Positions 11,787 to 22,872 of a stretch of 64,000 nucleotides of DNA are shown piece by piece. Origin of the DNA: Luzula sylvatica (lineage: Eukaryota; Streptophyta; Magnoliopsida; Poales; Juncaceae); contig OX326957.1 in the NCBI GenBank assembly GCA_946800325.1, positions 558,001-622,000 of the forward strand. Direction: 5' to 3'. The number at the start of each line of letters is the position of its first letter. Position 1 is the first letter of the stretch. The notes under the pieces are model-generated. The model did no database searches, was not told where the DNA came from, and worked only from the letters and a program-made list of their open reading frames with translations. A program made the translations under genes and the position numbers.

Positions 11787-12354
11787 GAACCCTTCCCTCA
11801 TTCTCTCACATCATCTCAACCAATATATTTTCCCAATCAAAAGAGAGAATCCTAGCTTTAAATCTTGAGCTTAATCATCTAAACATTCTTAGAGATTATT
11901 ATATTCAATTTCGAATCCACTACTAAACGATTCCCAACTTGCGTGACCGATCACGACTAGTTCGTTAGTAGTAAATTGTAATAGGCTAGTTACTAATTGT
12001 AAAGCCCGCCATTGATCGATAAATTCGTGTAAATCGATGAAGGCAAACCTTGTAATTGTTTGAGTTGGGTATTCAATCGAAAGCCGAAAAGGCGCAAGGG
12101 AACCCCGGAGACGTAGGTACTTGCAATCAATCGAGTCGGTCGATTGAGCAATTAGCCGGTGAGTTAAAGCTACAAAGCAACCACCTACCGAACTCCGTAA
12201 ACAAATATCGCGTGTTATTTGTTTCGGTATTGTATTTCTTTCTCTAATTTATTTACGCTTCCGCACAAAATTGTAATTGTATCCATTACCGCGAAAATTG
12301 GACCGTAGGACTTCCTATTCACCTCCCTCTAGGTCTAAATTAAACAACATATTT

Positions 12355-13126
12355 AATAGATGATGGAAATGTTGATAATATTTTATGTTGATAATAGTTT
12401 ATGTTGAGTATATTTTATGTGAGTATATTTGTTGTATTTATATAAAATGGAATAGTATAGAGTTTGTATTTATTTTATATAAGTATTAATTATATTTAAA
12501 TTTGTATTTATTGTAGCAATGACAAAAATTATGAAAAGTGATGTATTTTATCATGCTTTATCAGAAACGAATATATTGCAACTTGCTTTTTCAGTGCTTT
12601 ATCAGAAACGAATATATTCCAACTTGCTTTTTCAGTGCTTTATCAGAAACGAATAAATACAAGAGGAATGGAAAGTAATACCTCAAAAACCAATACATTT
12701 TTGTTGGTCTTCTTCTTCTTCTTCTTCTTCGTCTTGTGTTAATTTTCATCAATTAATAGCTTCCTCTTCGTATGCTCCTGTGAAAGAGTGGTGGAATATT
12801 GAGTTGAAAGAGACTTTTTTTGATAAAAGACATGTCTTATCTCCTCCGGTTCCCCACAACGATAGACCCGTTATTGAGTATCATATGTACGACATCTGAT
12901 ACTTGGGAAAAAACGTGAGGAATCGTTATTCATACATCATGACATGTTAATTATGTTAGCCCAAAACAACGAATGATGACTTGATTGGGATAAATGGTGC
13001 CCCAAAGCACAAGTTAGAGTTATGGATGAATTTCGTGTAAGTTATATCAAGTTAGAGTTATGGAGGGAGGGAGGGAGGGAGAGAGAAGAAAAAAAGAAAG
13101 AAGGGGATTTAACAACAAAGAGAATT
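12355..13126. other. Intergenic DNA with a 41-bp tandem repeat
   Basis: Two and a half copies of a 41-bp unit (GCTTTATCAGAAACGAATAT then TTGCAACTTGCTTTTTCAGT) occupy about 12555-12655. A short CTT run follows at 12708-12731. No gene seen. Confidence 0.7.
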
Positions 13127-13304
13127 TGGCGGAGTTAGAGACTCCGCCACATTTATTATCATCAGTGATTTGGCGGAGTTGGAGATTCCGTCAAAATTAA
13201 ATTCCATTAGGGGCCGAAATCTAGTTGATTAATTAAATAAAAAATGGCGAAGTTACGAATTCCGCCAATTTCAAAAATGGCGGAGTTACCAACTCCGTCT
13301 TTGT
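13127..13304. repeat. Right arm of the ACTCCGCC inverted repeat
   Basis: Repeated GGCGGAGTT and AACTCCG words match the arm at 9485-9602 in opposite orientation. Confidence 0.65.
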
Positions 13305-13504
13305 GTATTTCCGAAATTATGTTCAACGGTTGTGTGTTTTGGGAATAAACTTTAAAAAGTTGTGTAAACGAGGAAAAGCTTCTTGATTAAACTCTAAGGG
13401 CTTGTTTGGATGTGCAAGAAAATTTAAGTATTATTCAGTGTAGCAAAAATATACCAGATTTTTACTAAATTATGTTTGGATTCGTTTTAGGGAATACCAG
13501 GATC

Positions 13505-13545
13505 CAGGGCCGGTCCTGTAGATTTGGAGGCCCCAAACGACAAAA
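13505..13545. mobile_element. hAT-type terminal inverted repeat fragment
   Basis: CAGGGCCGGTCCTG followed by GGAGGCCCC resembles the CAGGGCCGGCCCTGA-type start of a common plant hAT group. The opposite end is not visible nearby, so this is a remnant. Confidence 0.4.
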
Positions 13546-13831
13546 AAATAATATTAATATAGTTATTGATAAATTATAAAAACAACCAAAAAATTATGAT
13601 TATAGTTAGACATAAATTATAATAATTATTAGTAATGCTATTAAAATTATTAGTTATAAGTTATGAAAATATGTTATTGTTTTATTAAATACTTATTCAT
13701 GCTTTTTATTTGGAAATGCTCTTGAAATATAGCATAATTAATTTCTATCAAGAAAATTAACTTGTACTATTTAATTGAATAAGATACATTGTAAATAAAA
13801 AATTGTAAAATGAATTATAGGTTTTATTTTT

Positions 13832-14956
13832 GAAAAAAACTCATTTTTGCCTCCTGAACTGTACCAAAAAGTGCAAGTTGCCCCCCCCCCCCCCCCCCCC
13901 AAACTTTAATTTTGTTCATTTTACCCCCTGAACTCTCGATTTTGCTCATTTTTGCCCCTTCCATCAGTTAACTGCCCAGTCAGCAGTTAAGTGATGACGT
14001 GGCAGTGTGACGTGACAATTTTTAGATGATTGTACTGATGACGTGGCAAAATTTAAATTATAAAATTACATATCCAATAAGCAACAAATAAATCCAAACC
14101 CAATTTAATCAAACCCAATAACCCATTATTTGAACCCAATAACCCATTATTAGAACTCCTCCCTCACTCACCCAGCAGCTGCTCGTGCTCTCTCTCCCTG
14201 GCCATTACCATTAAAGGAGAATCGCCAAGCTTCTCTCCGTCGCCGGTCCGTCGCCAAGATCCCGTCGCCAATCTTCTCTCCGTCGCCAAGCTCCTGTCGC
14301 CGGTTAGATCCTCTCTTTCTCGCTGGCTTTCTCTTTCTCTTTCTCGCTGGCTTTCTCTTTCTCTCTCTCGAGACTAATAGCTGTACTGCCTGCACTTCCT
14401 TCAGTTATGATTCTTCCCACTAGCAATTGTCCCCTTTCCATTGCCTTTTCAAAAAATCGAAATCAATTTGAAATTTGGGTTCTAAAAGAATACAACTTTG
14501 AATCTGGAAGAGAAATATTTCACCTCTTCGATGATTTTAACAGCAACTCGGTCCTTTACACTGCCTCCAGGGTTCAAGAACTCAGTTTTGCCAAGAATCT
14601 TTTGAATATATTTAACGAAATTTTCAAAATTGAGTTTTGAGTGGGTGAGCAAATTGAGCAGAAATTAAATTTTATAGAATAAAATTAGGACCTCGCAGCC
14701 AGTGGCGTCGGAGAGACTGTTAATACGGATCAAAGGTGTGTTGCCAATGGCCTCTATAAGGCCTTTCCTTCTCCTCTGGTGACTATGAGGCCTCTCTTTG
14801 TGATTCACGCGAGAAGAAGAAAGCTTCCATCTTTCATCGAAGAATACATAGTAGGAGATGAGAGCAACCGACAGAGCAGCAGTCGCGGTGCCAATTGCTC
14901 TCAGTTCCGCCATTAACGTCTCCAAGGAGGTTTGAGAGAGAGAGAGGGGGTGGGTC

Positions 14957-15003
<47 letters not shown>

Positions 15004-15286
15004 AGGGTTAAAATAATGGGTTTGGGTTTAATTATTTAGTTAATGGATGTTATTTGTGTGTATAATTTTATATTCAAAATTTTGCCATGTCATTTAAAAA
15101 ATTTTGTTAAAAATTGCCACGTCACACTGCCACGTCATCACTTAACTGCTGACTGAGCAGTTAACTGATGGAAGGGGCAAAAGTGAGCAAAATCGAGAAT
15201 TCAGGAGGTAAAATGAACAAAATTAAAGTTTGGGGGGCAACTTGCACTTTTTGGTACAGTTCAGGGGGCAAAAGTGAGCTTTTTTC
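13832..15286 (-). mobile_element. Pack-MULE-like element carrying PLP-enzyme exons
   Basis: Long terminal inverted repeats of roughly 170-190 bp start GAAAAAAACTCATTTTTGCC on the left and GAAAAAAGCTCACTTTTGCC on the inverse of the right. Further matches include CTGAACTGTACCAAAAAGTG and the GATGACGTGGCAGTGTGACG region. A perfect 9-bp direct repeat TTTATTTTT flanks it (13823-13831 and 15287-15295). Between the arms, on the minus strand, are three exons and the introns of a host-type gene. The long TIRs, 9-bp duplication and captured host gene fit a Pack-MULE. The left arm has a 20-base C homopolymer (13881-13900), where the right arm has six G. Confidence 0.85.
14370..14925 (-). pseudogene. Captured fragment of a PLP-dependent cysteine-synthase-like gene
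   Basis: Read on the minus strand, exon 1 (14925-14692) encodes an N-terminal membrane-anchor-like segment and then EAIGNTPLIRINSLSDATGC. Exon 2 (14598-14524) encodes GKTEFLNPGGSVKDRVAVK, with the lysine that normally holds PLP in fold-type II enzymes. Exon 3 (about 14444-14370) encodes ITEGSAGSTAISL, the substrate-loop region. All three borders use GT/AG and stay in frame. This matches the first part of the cysteine synthase/CBS-like family of PLP enzymes (the Arabidopsis At1g55880 type, from memory). The fragment stops after about 128 codons and runs into low-complexity Arg/Lys codons (14369-14168), so no active enzyme can be made. A (GA)n tract lies upstream at about 14974-15001, in the presumed 5'UTR. 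It is carried inside the Mutator-like element. Confidence 0.85.
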
Positions 15287-15535
15287 TTTATTTTTTTGCA
15301 AAATAATAAAGTTCTTCCAATTTAACAAATATTTAGTAATCAAATCTGATACGAAAGTCATGTCTAATTGCTTGTTTTTTATTTTCCTAATATTTCCTTT
15401 TTATTTTCTTTGATTTCTTATTATTTTTGGGTTTTTTCTTTGTAAGAAATTAATAGCTTAATTATCTAAATTCAAAGCCCTAACTTTTATGACGTCCCAA
15501 AACGGTAGCTTCACCTGCCTTCTTGTAGAGACGCC

Positions 15536-16701
15536 TAGGGATGTAAATGGTGCGGATAATGCCCGACCCGACCCGAACCGGATCCGTCTAAATATCCGGA
15601 TCCGAATAAAATTATCCGGATCCGAACGGATCCGGATACTACCCGGATCCGTTTTTTCGGATCCGGATCCGGAACAAAAAATACGGTCGGATCCGGATCC
15701 GGATAATTACCCGAATCCGAATAGCAATGCAAAACGGGTACCCGTTTTTCCAAATTCATTACCATTTTTAATATATTAATTTTTTAAATTATTAAACATC
15801 TTTCTCTCTCTTTTTCTTCGCCTCACATCACATCACTTTTTCTTCACCTCCATCACTTTCTCTCTCTCTCTCTCCTCTCTCTCTCTCCCTCTCTCCCTCC
15901 TTATTTTTATGAATATTTTTGTCTAAATGAACAACGAAATGTTTCAATTTATTTAAACATTAATTGATCAATATATTTAAAATTTTATTTGAACATTCAT
16001 AAATAATAATTACTGCAAATATAATTTTATGAGAAAAAAAAATGTGTATGATAGAAGCCCCTACATATAAAACTTGAAATATAAGTAATGTATTTAATTA
16101 CCTATCAATAATTAACATATTGTTAATTACAAATATAACATGGTCTCTGCAAGCCATGGTCTTGTCAAAATAAAGAATTTAAGCCACGACCTATTGTTAT
16201 TTGTAAAATATCATATAAGAATTTTCTTTAATATAAGAATTAAATTAAAATTTAAGAAATATATTTTGAATTGATTAATTAAAATATAATATTGTATACA
16301 TTATAAATTATTAGTATCCGTATTCGAGCGACATAAATTATTAGTCAAACTCACGTTTTCATCATTTCGACCAAATTATTCTATTATATTCGACAAATAT
16401 TTGAATTTAGTAAAGTATAATTATATTATTTATTACTTAAGTATTATCATAATTGTATCATAAATATTTTGGTTAGAAAAAAATAATTAATTACATATAC
16501 AATATATGTCTGAACTATCCGAATATTATCCGGATCCGTATCCGTATCCGACGATATCCGAACCGTATCCGTATCCGTTTAATATCCGAACCGTATCCGG
16601 ATCCGACACTATCCGGATCCGGATCCGGATCCGACAAAAAATACGGATCCGGATCTGGTATGACCACTATCCGAACCGGATCCGAACCGTTTACACCCCT
16701 A
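15536..16701. mobile_element. Non-autonomous hAT element with GGATCC-rich subterminal arrays
   Basis: The terminal inverted repeats are TAGGGATGTAAATGG (left) and TAGGGGTGTAAACGG (inverse of the right). A perfect 8-bp target duplication GAGACGCC lies at 15528-15535 and 16702-16709. Both subterminal regions (about 15555-15740 and 16520-16690) are packed with GGATCCGGAT and CCGTATCC words, as hAT transposase-binding subterminal repeats often are. The interior carries part of the MITE family seen at 3998-4256. No transposase is encoded. Confidence 0.88.
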
Positions 16702-16945
16702 GAGACGCCCCTGCAAGGATTTTTTTAGTTTAGGAAAGTTCAGTAACTTTGTATATAAATCTTGAGCAGACAAAAACTGTGGTTTTTGGTCAGTATTTTT
16801 TCAGGAAACTTAGGCTCACGTGTCCTCTCTTTCTTTTTTCGTTATTTGCCATCTCTCCTTCCACTTCTGCCCAAGGACGAATACTTACATTTCTTCTTCT
16901 TCTTCTCAAACATGGCCATAGCGCCCAGCCAAACCTCCTCTCTTG

Positions 16946-16950
<5 letters not shown>

Positions 16951-16998
<48 letters not shown>
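16951..16998. repeat. (CT)n microsatellite
   Basis: A pure CT run of about 48 bases. The Ser-Leu frames across it are artefacts. Confidence 0.97.
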
Positions 16999-17001
<3 letters not shown>

Positions 17002-17950
17002 TGGGTGTTCTTCAAAATACTTCTCTTTTAATGGAAAATCTCCTATAATTTTAAATGAATTTTTTTTTAGAAATATAATACATGAGTGTAGATGAAATTC
17101 TCCTCCCAAAAAATATTCGAATTCCATTTTACAAACCAACTATTATAAGTAATTACTACTGACTTATTAAAAACAGGAAATAAAAACAGAGTATTATGAT
17201 GAATTTCGGTGTGTTTAATTTCTGGTCCATATGTCAATTAGTTATTTCAAAGACATGAATATTTGCCATCTTCTTTCAATTTGATAGAAGTTTGATAAAT
17301 CTAATAAATGTTTTTCTTCAATTTTGTTGATTTTGGAAATATTAGTTCGACAATGAGGAGATGTGTTAATAATCACTTTGTGTTCAAGTTTATTATCTCT
17401 CAGATTGCGTATTAATGAGATATTGAAACACCAAGGACTTGTTTGAAAAAAAAACTATATACTGAAAGAAAATGGTGGGTCACATTAATGATCAAAATTT
17501 ATTATGACTAAATTTTTTTTCATGAATTAAAGTTTATACTAATACTAATACTAATTTCTGATTACATCAGTTCCTCGAAATTTTTATTAGTTTATGAAAT
17601 TGGAAATATTTATTGGGTTTGAGATTTTAGCAATAGATTAAGTTAATTAAAATGAAAAGGAGTACTTAGGTTCCAGATATTTTAATTATTGTTTTCAAAC
17701 AATAATAGATTATATGCATTCCTACAATTTACTTGACAACCAAACTTACTAATTTTTATACTTTCTAGGTTTTATAATCCTAGGCTATAGGGTTTGTAAA
17801 ACACCAATCCTAATCCCTAGAAGTAACCTCTCCTATATTGCAAATTTCTTGTACATCCAAACAAGCCATAAATTAATGATTAAATTGATTAATTTAATTA
17901 CGGATTGATTTATTCAATTAAGAAGTCTAATAAATATATATGGATATGAG
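16999..17950. other. AT-rich intergenic DNA, no gene seen
   Basis: Contains the right terminal repeat of the 13399-17867 composite and otherwise only short meaningless frames. Confidence 0.5.
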
Positions 17951-17974
17951 GGCGGTTCAATGGAGTTCTTCTTA

Positions 17975-18959
17975 TTTGAAGTCCCAATCATGACCCTCCA
18001 TCTTATTTAGATTCACGGCTGAGATTTGTTCCAAAAAAACAGCCCCAAACTTCTCCCTCCCCTGCCCAATCATGACCCCCTTTTCATTTTCGTACTTTGG
18101 GAAATCTGGATTGCCCGAAACGCCAAAGATTTTAAAAACACAAATCCCTTGCCGACAAGCACTCTCTATCAAGCAATGAGGAAGTATACCCTGAACCATC
18201 AGTCGCAAGAAGCGGCTTTCAGATTAATCGGATTCTCGGCTGATGCTTCTTCACAATTCCGCGAATCAGATCTACAATGCTGGACGGATGCCTCGTTAAA
18301 TGACAGGGGAGAGGCAGGCTACGCATTCATCCTCAAAGATGCTCGGGGCCAGCTGAAGTGGATCGACATGAAAGCATCAATAGACACTGACATCCTCAGT
18401 TCAGAGCTTTACGCGTTGGAAATGGCATCCAGGTTTGTTTTCTCTCATTATAATTCCTTATCGTGCACCTTTTTTTCAAATTCATCAGAAGTGGTCTCGC
18501 TCATGCAATCAACTTCGGACATCAACGACGTTCAAGTTTCAAGATGGACCGCAAATCAAAGAGCACAAGATTGCATCCTTTGGAAGAGAAGACTTAAAGA
18601 CCCAACATACGTCTTCTGCAATCGAGATATAAATCAGGAGGCGGATAGGCTCGCCAATCTGGCTAGAGTTTTTCAAATGTCTTACGAAGACAACTCATGG
18701 TCACAATTATGATCTTCAGTTCTGCTCTAGTGTAGGAATCTAATAGGGAAAGTTTTTTTTTTTTTTTTTTTATTATTTCAATTTCGTTAAATTCCTGAAT
18801 TTTTGATGGTCTGTATTATATTTATTTACTGTTTTTTCGTGCATTTACTTTCTGTTTTTTTTTACGTTATTGTAATAAAGACATTGTAATTCTTTTTTAT
18901 TATTAACGCGTAAAGCCTACGGGTTTCTCTCAAAAAAAAAAAAAAAAAAAAAAAAAAAA
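17975..18959 (+). mobile_element. 3' end of a LINE (non-LTR retrotransposon)
   Basis: It contains the ribonuclease H part of a plant LINE ORF2, then about 220 bp of 3' untranslated sequence, and ends in a run of about 29 A (18931-18959). The 5' side is truncated at an undetermined point near 17.98 kb; reverse transcriptase is absent. A 14-bp word CCCAATCATGACCC occurs twice (17984 and 18066). No target duplication was identified with confidence. Confidence 0.8.
18026..18712 (+). pseudogene. LINE ORF2 C-terminal fragment, RNase H-like domain
   Basis: An open frame of 228 codons without a proper start. The first 60 residues include LWEIWIARNAKDF, typical of the zf-RVT to RNase H linker of plant LINE ORF2. 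Then comes the RNase H fold of the RVT_3 type: CWTDASL carries the first catalytic Asp, SSELYALEMA the Glu, and DINQEADRLANLA the last Asp. The central catalytic position, usually in an SDS-like context, reads FFSNSSEVV here with Asn, so the domain is probably inactive. The role would have been removal of RNA from the RNA/DNA hybrid during retrotransposition. It is a truncated copy, not a host gene. Confidence 0.82.
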
Positions 18960-20970
18960 CAAACGTGCTCAGCTCTTCTTTCAAGCCCGATCCCTCTTTC
19001 CTCTAGATCTGATTGCTGGCCTATTTATCATTCATGGCGATTCTTCTCCCTCTCACCGACCTCCAAGAAAAGCCTCACTATTCTCTATTGATGACCTTCC
19101 TGCTACCTCGAAGAAGAGTCAAAAGCTTTCTATCTCGAAAAAGAGTCACCAGGTTCTCTCCGCCACTCTATTCATTCTACCTTTCTTCAAAAACACTGAA
19201 TTTGTTGCTAATTCGAATGGTTTGTCTTCGCTTTGCATTGGATTTCATTGAACATGTCAATTTTGTTTAATTTGGTAAATTTTGGAATTTATGGTTAATT
19301 GGGGATGAATTACGATTTACTTATTTGCAAGTCAACAATTTGAAAAAGTAGAGTTATAAATACCTCTAGACTGGTACAACATTATATTTTCTGAAAATAA
19401 ATACTTCTTTATTAATAAAAAATTGCAAAAAAAGTTAATGGCAAGATCATTTTTGCATTGATGAATACAGTTTTTTTTGCAAATTTAATAATGCAAGGTT
19501 TCTTTTGCAAAGTTATGTTATTTTGTTTATTTTCTAATTTCAACAAGAGAGCAGGCCCCAAATTCCCGAAGAGACCGAGCCACAACCCTCTCCCCCTCAA
19601 TTGGCGTTTACTGGTACTAATTGCATTCTGTAGGACCTTTGACGTACTGGTATAATTCGAGACTAAGCAGAGACCGTGTGGTTTTTGGTGCATCATCGAA
19701 TTGTCTATAGGTAAAATCTGGCATATATAGAGTGGATTCTGTCCTTTGTTTACAATCTCAGATGAAAGAAAGGGGCGTTTTGAATAGCACTGAACCCAGG
19801 TTTGTGGCGAGCGTACCAGAATAACTACTACAAAGAACCATCGGTACCGGTATGGTTAAGAAGAGTTAGATTTTGGTTCATCATTATAATTTAAGGGAAT
19901 TGAGTTGTAATTCGAATGTCGTGGTTATGGCTAGCATTGAGTGAAGAAATTATTTTGTAATAAATATGTATTATAATTGTAAATGAAAAGATTAATTGAA
20001 ATTGAAATTTGTGAGATTGTGTGAAATTAACTTAAATGATACGGAATGGGTACGCTAATAGCAAAACGAATCAACAAGAATGGTATATTAATACCAACAA
20101 AACATTAGCAAAAAATCTACATAATTTAAAAATAGTTAGTAATCTTCACAATTGATTTTGTATAATTCACGAAATTGAATTGGTGTCAAAAATTTAGAAA
20201 ACTTGTATCAACAAATTCAACATTCATATTCATATACAATTCATTCGAATTACAAAATTTATATACATTAACTTAATACATACATTACAAATTTATCACC
20301 ATAACCTGAATATGAAGCCGCAAGCGTCTTGAAAATTGAAAATTTCGAGCCGGCTTAAAATGAATACACAAAACAACAACCCAGCAGAGATAAATTGCAA
20401 AAATGCAAATGTGGCCATATCATGAAGCAAGACCATTTGCATTGCACAAAAAAAAGGTGGCCATATCATGAAGCAATGTCGTAGGTATCATATCCCATGT
20501 ATGTCTGTTGTATGAAACCAAATCATGCTTGCACTCCATCTTAGGCATTTTATCGAATACATTGACTATCATTTTTAAATAAAAGTGGATGCACTATAAT
20601 CAATTAACATTGATCCACACCTTAACTAACAGTTTTCTGAAATTATAACAAATTAGGATATAAAAAATTCCATTGAATATGAAATTTGTGAATACATCAC
20701 AAATTAGAAAAAAAAACATAACTGGACATCGAAACTTGATTTTGATCCTGTTTATTACATCGATTTTTTACACGGCTCTATAATTGATTTTTGAAACAAC
20801 TCTAGAATGTCATTTTATTCATGTCTGAAAAAGCAAAAACCAAATAACCGAAGTATTGAATGATAATTGAGTTGAGCTTGATTTCAAATTAACCCAATAT
20901 TAAGAACTTCAATCCATACCCATATTTACAAAAAGGAAACCATAACATACATGATTTATGTTTCTATTAT
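18960..20970. other. AT-rich intergenic DNA, no gene seen
   Basis: Frames from 19013 (85 codons) and 19412 (94 codons) lack recognisable domains and sit in repetitive composition. Nothing else could be supported. Confidence 0.45.
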
Positions 20971-21087
20971 CAAATTCAGATCTGAAAAGTGGCGTGACCA
21001 ATGAGAGAAATCACAGAAACGATGAGAGCAACCCCATAATCAACTCCAGTGAGGTAAAAATCACACGAGAGGAGAGATAGGTGGCAC

Positions 21088-21262
21088 TTGATCGCTCGAG
21101 CAGACTTCGTCGCACCACAGTAAGAAAGGAATAATCGGTCTGCTCCACAGTAAGAAAGGACTAATCGTGACGGTAGGAGCCCGGTGCGAGAGGTAGACTG
21201 GAGGCAGGCTCGTCGTATGATGTGTGCAAGAAAAGAATTCGTATGATTTGTGCAAGAGAACA
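21088..21262. repeat. Short duplicated segments
   Basis: CCACAGTAAGAAAGGA occurs at about 21115 and 21147, and TCGTATGAT(G/T)TGTGCAAGA occurs at about 21213 and 21239. These local duplications explain the open frames on the minus strand here. Confidence 0.6.
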
Positions 21263-21420
21263 AGGGAGGAGGAGAGATTTAGGAAGAGAGAAGCAGTTTG
21301 GGCAGAGCATTAATGTTGGGCTGTGTAGTTTGATCCTTCAATCCTAGTGGTCCATCAAAACAAAATGAAAGGTCAAGATTTGGACTCCAAATAAGAACTG
21401 AACTGCAAATAAGCATTTGC

Positions 21421-21425
<5 letters not shown>

Positions 21426-21454
<29 letters not shown>
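21426..21454. repeat. (TA)n microsatellite
   Basis: TA run of about 29 bases. Confidence 0.95.
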
Positions 21455-21456
<2 letters not shown>

Positions 21457-21616
21457 CATAACAATGTGTAAGTGTAAATTTTTATTTGATTGTTTCTTTC
21501 GGATAGAGAGGAAATTAATGAAAGAAATTAAATGGACATGGGCCTGTCAACACAAGTAGATAAGTTAGAGGCAAAATCTCAATCATGATTCATAATTATT
21601 CCTTCATGCATTCATC

Positions 21617-22309
21617 CAGATGTGGCAATCGGCCGGATCGGGTTGGGTCGGATTCGGATTGGATCATTTCGGATTCGAATTGTTTTGGATTGCGGATCGT
21701 TCGGATCATCGGAACGTTTCGGGTTGCGGATCGTTCGGTCGGGGGTCTTTCGGTTCGCGGGTCGTTTGGATTGCGAATCGTTCGGGTTTGGGTCGTTTCA
21801 GTTTTCGGTCGTTTCGGTTTTGAATCGTTTCGGTTTTCGGGTCATTCGGTTCCGGGTCGTTTCGGTTTTCGAGTCATTCGGGTCTTGGTTATTTTAATTT
21901 TCGGGTCATTCATATAAGTTAGAGGCAAATTTTGATTTTGAAACGTTCGATTTTTCAAAAATTTAGTTTTCGGATAATTCGCAATTTATTTTATTGATTA
22001 CCAGACATTGTAGCAATATTATATTGATTTTAACAATAATATATTAAATTTCGGTTCAATAAATTTCGGATTATTTGGGTCGTTCGGATTTCGGCTTAGT
22101 TCGAGTTTCGAATCATTCGGGTTCGAATCGATTTCGGGTCGGTTTCGGATTCGGGCCATTTGGTTTCGGTTCCATTTCGGATTCGGATCATTCGATTTCG
22201 GTTCGGTTTTGAATTCGGATCGTCGACATTTCAATATTATTCGGTTCGGATCGGGTTCTGATTTGGACGGATCGGATCATTTTTTTCGGTTCAGATTTTG
22301 CCAACTCTA
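21617..22309. mobile_element. hAT-like non-autonomous element inserted in a repeat
   Basis: The ends CAGATGTGGCAATC and the inverse of GATTTTGCCAACTCTA form short imperfect terminal repeats. Both flanks of the interior are filled with TTTCGG(G/A)TCG and TTCGGATTCGG words, a subterminal array. The surrounding repeat is continuous in the copy at 6805-7000, so the interruption is an insertion. The candidate 8-bp target duplication (ATTCATC versus ATTAAATC) is imperfect. Confidence 0.65.
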
Positions 22310-22450
22310 TTAAATCGTGCTGCCCATCACATCATCTACTTCTCCGGTCAGATACTAAACTGGAGATATCCATTTTATCTGATGGGAATAGCTATGGGTC
22401 CGTCTAATTCATATGAGGCTATGGTATATGGCCATATGGGCTTGTTTCCT
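22310..22450 (+). repeat. Continuation of the 6805-7000 repeat
   Basis: TCACATCATCTACTTCTCCG and GGAGATATCCATTTTATCTG match the other copy. From here to 22872 no gene is seen. Confidence 0.65.
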
Positions 22451-22872
22451 TTTCACCTAATTTTGTAACTTATATTTCATAACTATTCATCTTGACACTT
22501 TTATTTCATTTTTTTCATTTTTATGGCCCAATAAGAAAAGGAATTATTTTTTCATTTTTATGGCCTAATGATCTCATACTATTTTCTGCTGTTCGCAAGG
22601 TGAATTTCATGTCTTGTTAGCTTGCTTGCAAAACGTGGCCCAAAATCATAAAGGCCAGTCATGTATGTTTTATATGGTGAGAACTTAGAAGACCCATTCA
22701 TTCTTTTCACTCAAATACAAATAAAAATATAATTCGGTATTAATTATGTGAAATATGTTTGTAAGCATAGACTTTTTGTTTTCACAAGTATCATTTCGAA
22801 CAAAGCAATGATTTATGAGCTCCCTACAAATTTATAAAATTGCAGAACATAAATTGATTTCATACTTAAAAT

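Larger units (their letters stand above)
9634..12349 (+). mobile_element. Solo LTR of a retrotransposon (2716 bp)
   Basis: It starts TATTGGTTCAAATTT (TGTTGG in the relative at 2760, so the usual TG has probably decayed to TA) and ends TTAAACAACA. The perfect 5-bp direct repeat TATTT flanks it (9629-9633 and 12350-12354), the duplication length expected for LTR elements. Inside are a U3-like array of MYB-type palindromes (11083-11740), a TATA box TATAAATA (11779-11786), and a U5-like stretch near 12050-12340 with GGCGCAAGGGAACCCCGGAG. No gag, pol or primer-binding site is attached, so this is a solo LTR left by recombination. The superfamily is not certain; layout and length suggest Ty1/copia. 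The open frames inside it are not genes. Confidence 0.85.
13399..17867. mobile_element. Composite region bounded by a GGCTTGTTTGGATGT inverted repeat
   Basis: GGCTTGTTTGGATGTGCAAG at 13399 is matched by the inverse GGCTTGTTTGGATGTACAAG at 17848-17867. This resembles terminal repeats of PIF/Harbinger- or hAT-like elements. Two independent insertions with their own target duplications lie inside (13832-15286 and 15536-16701), so the original unit would be under 2 kb. I found no convincing target duplication, and the two ends may instead belong to different copies. Confidence 0.4.

Noticed and set aside
2760..12349. A single 9.6-kb retrotransposon bounded by the two related LTRs
   Set aside because: The two LTRs differ in length and motif centre, no gag or pol lies between them, and the second has its own 5-bp duplication.
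21585..21917. 110-codon frame with Arg/Phe/Gly periodicity
   Set aside because: It is a translation of the TTTCGGGTCG subterminal array of the hAT-like element.
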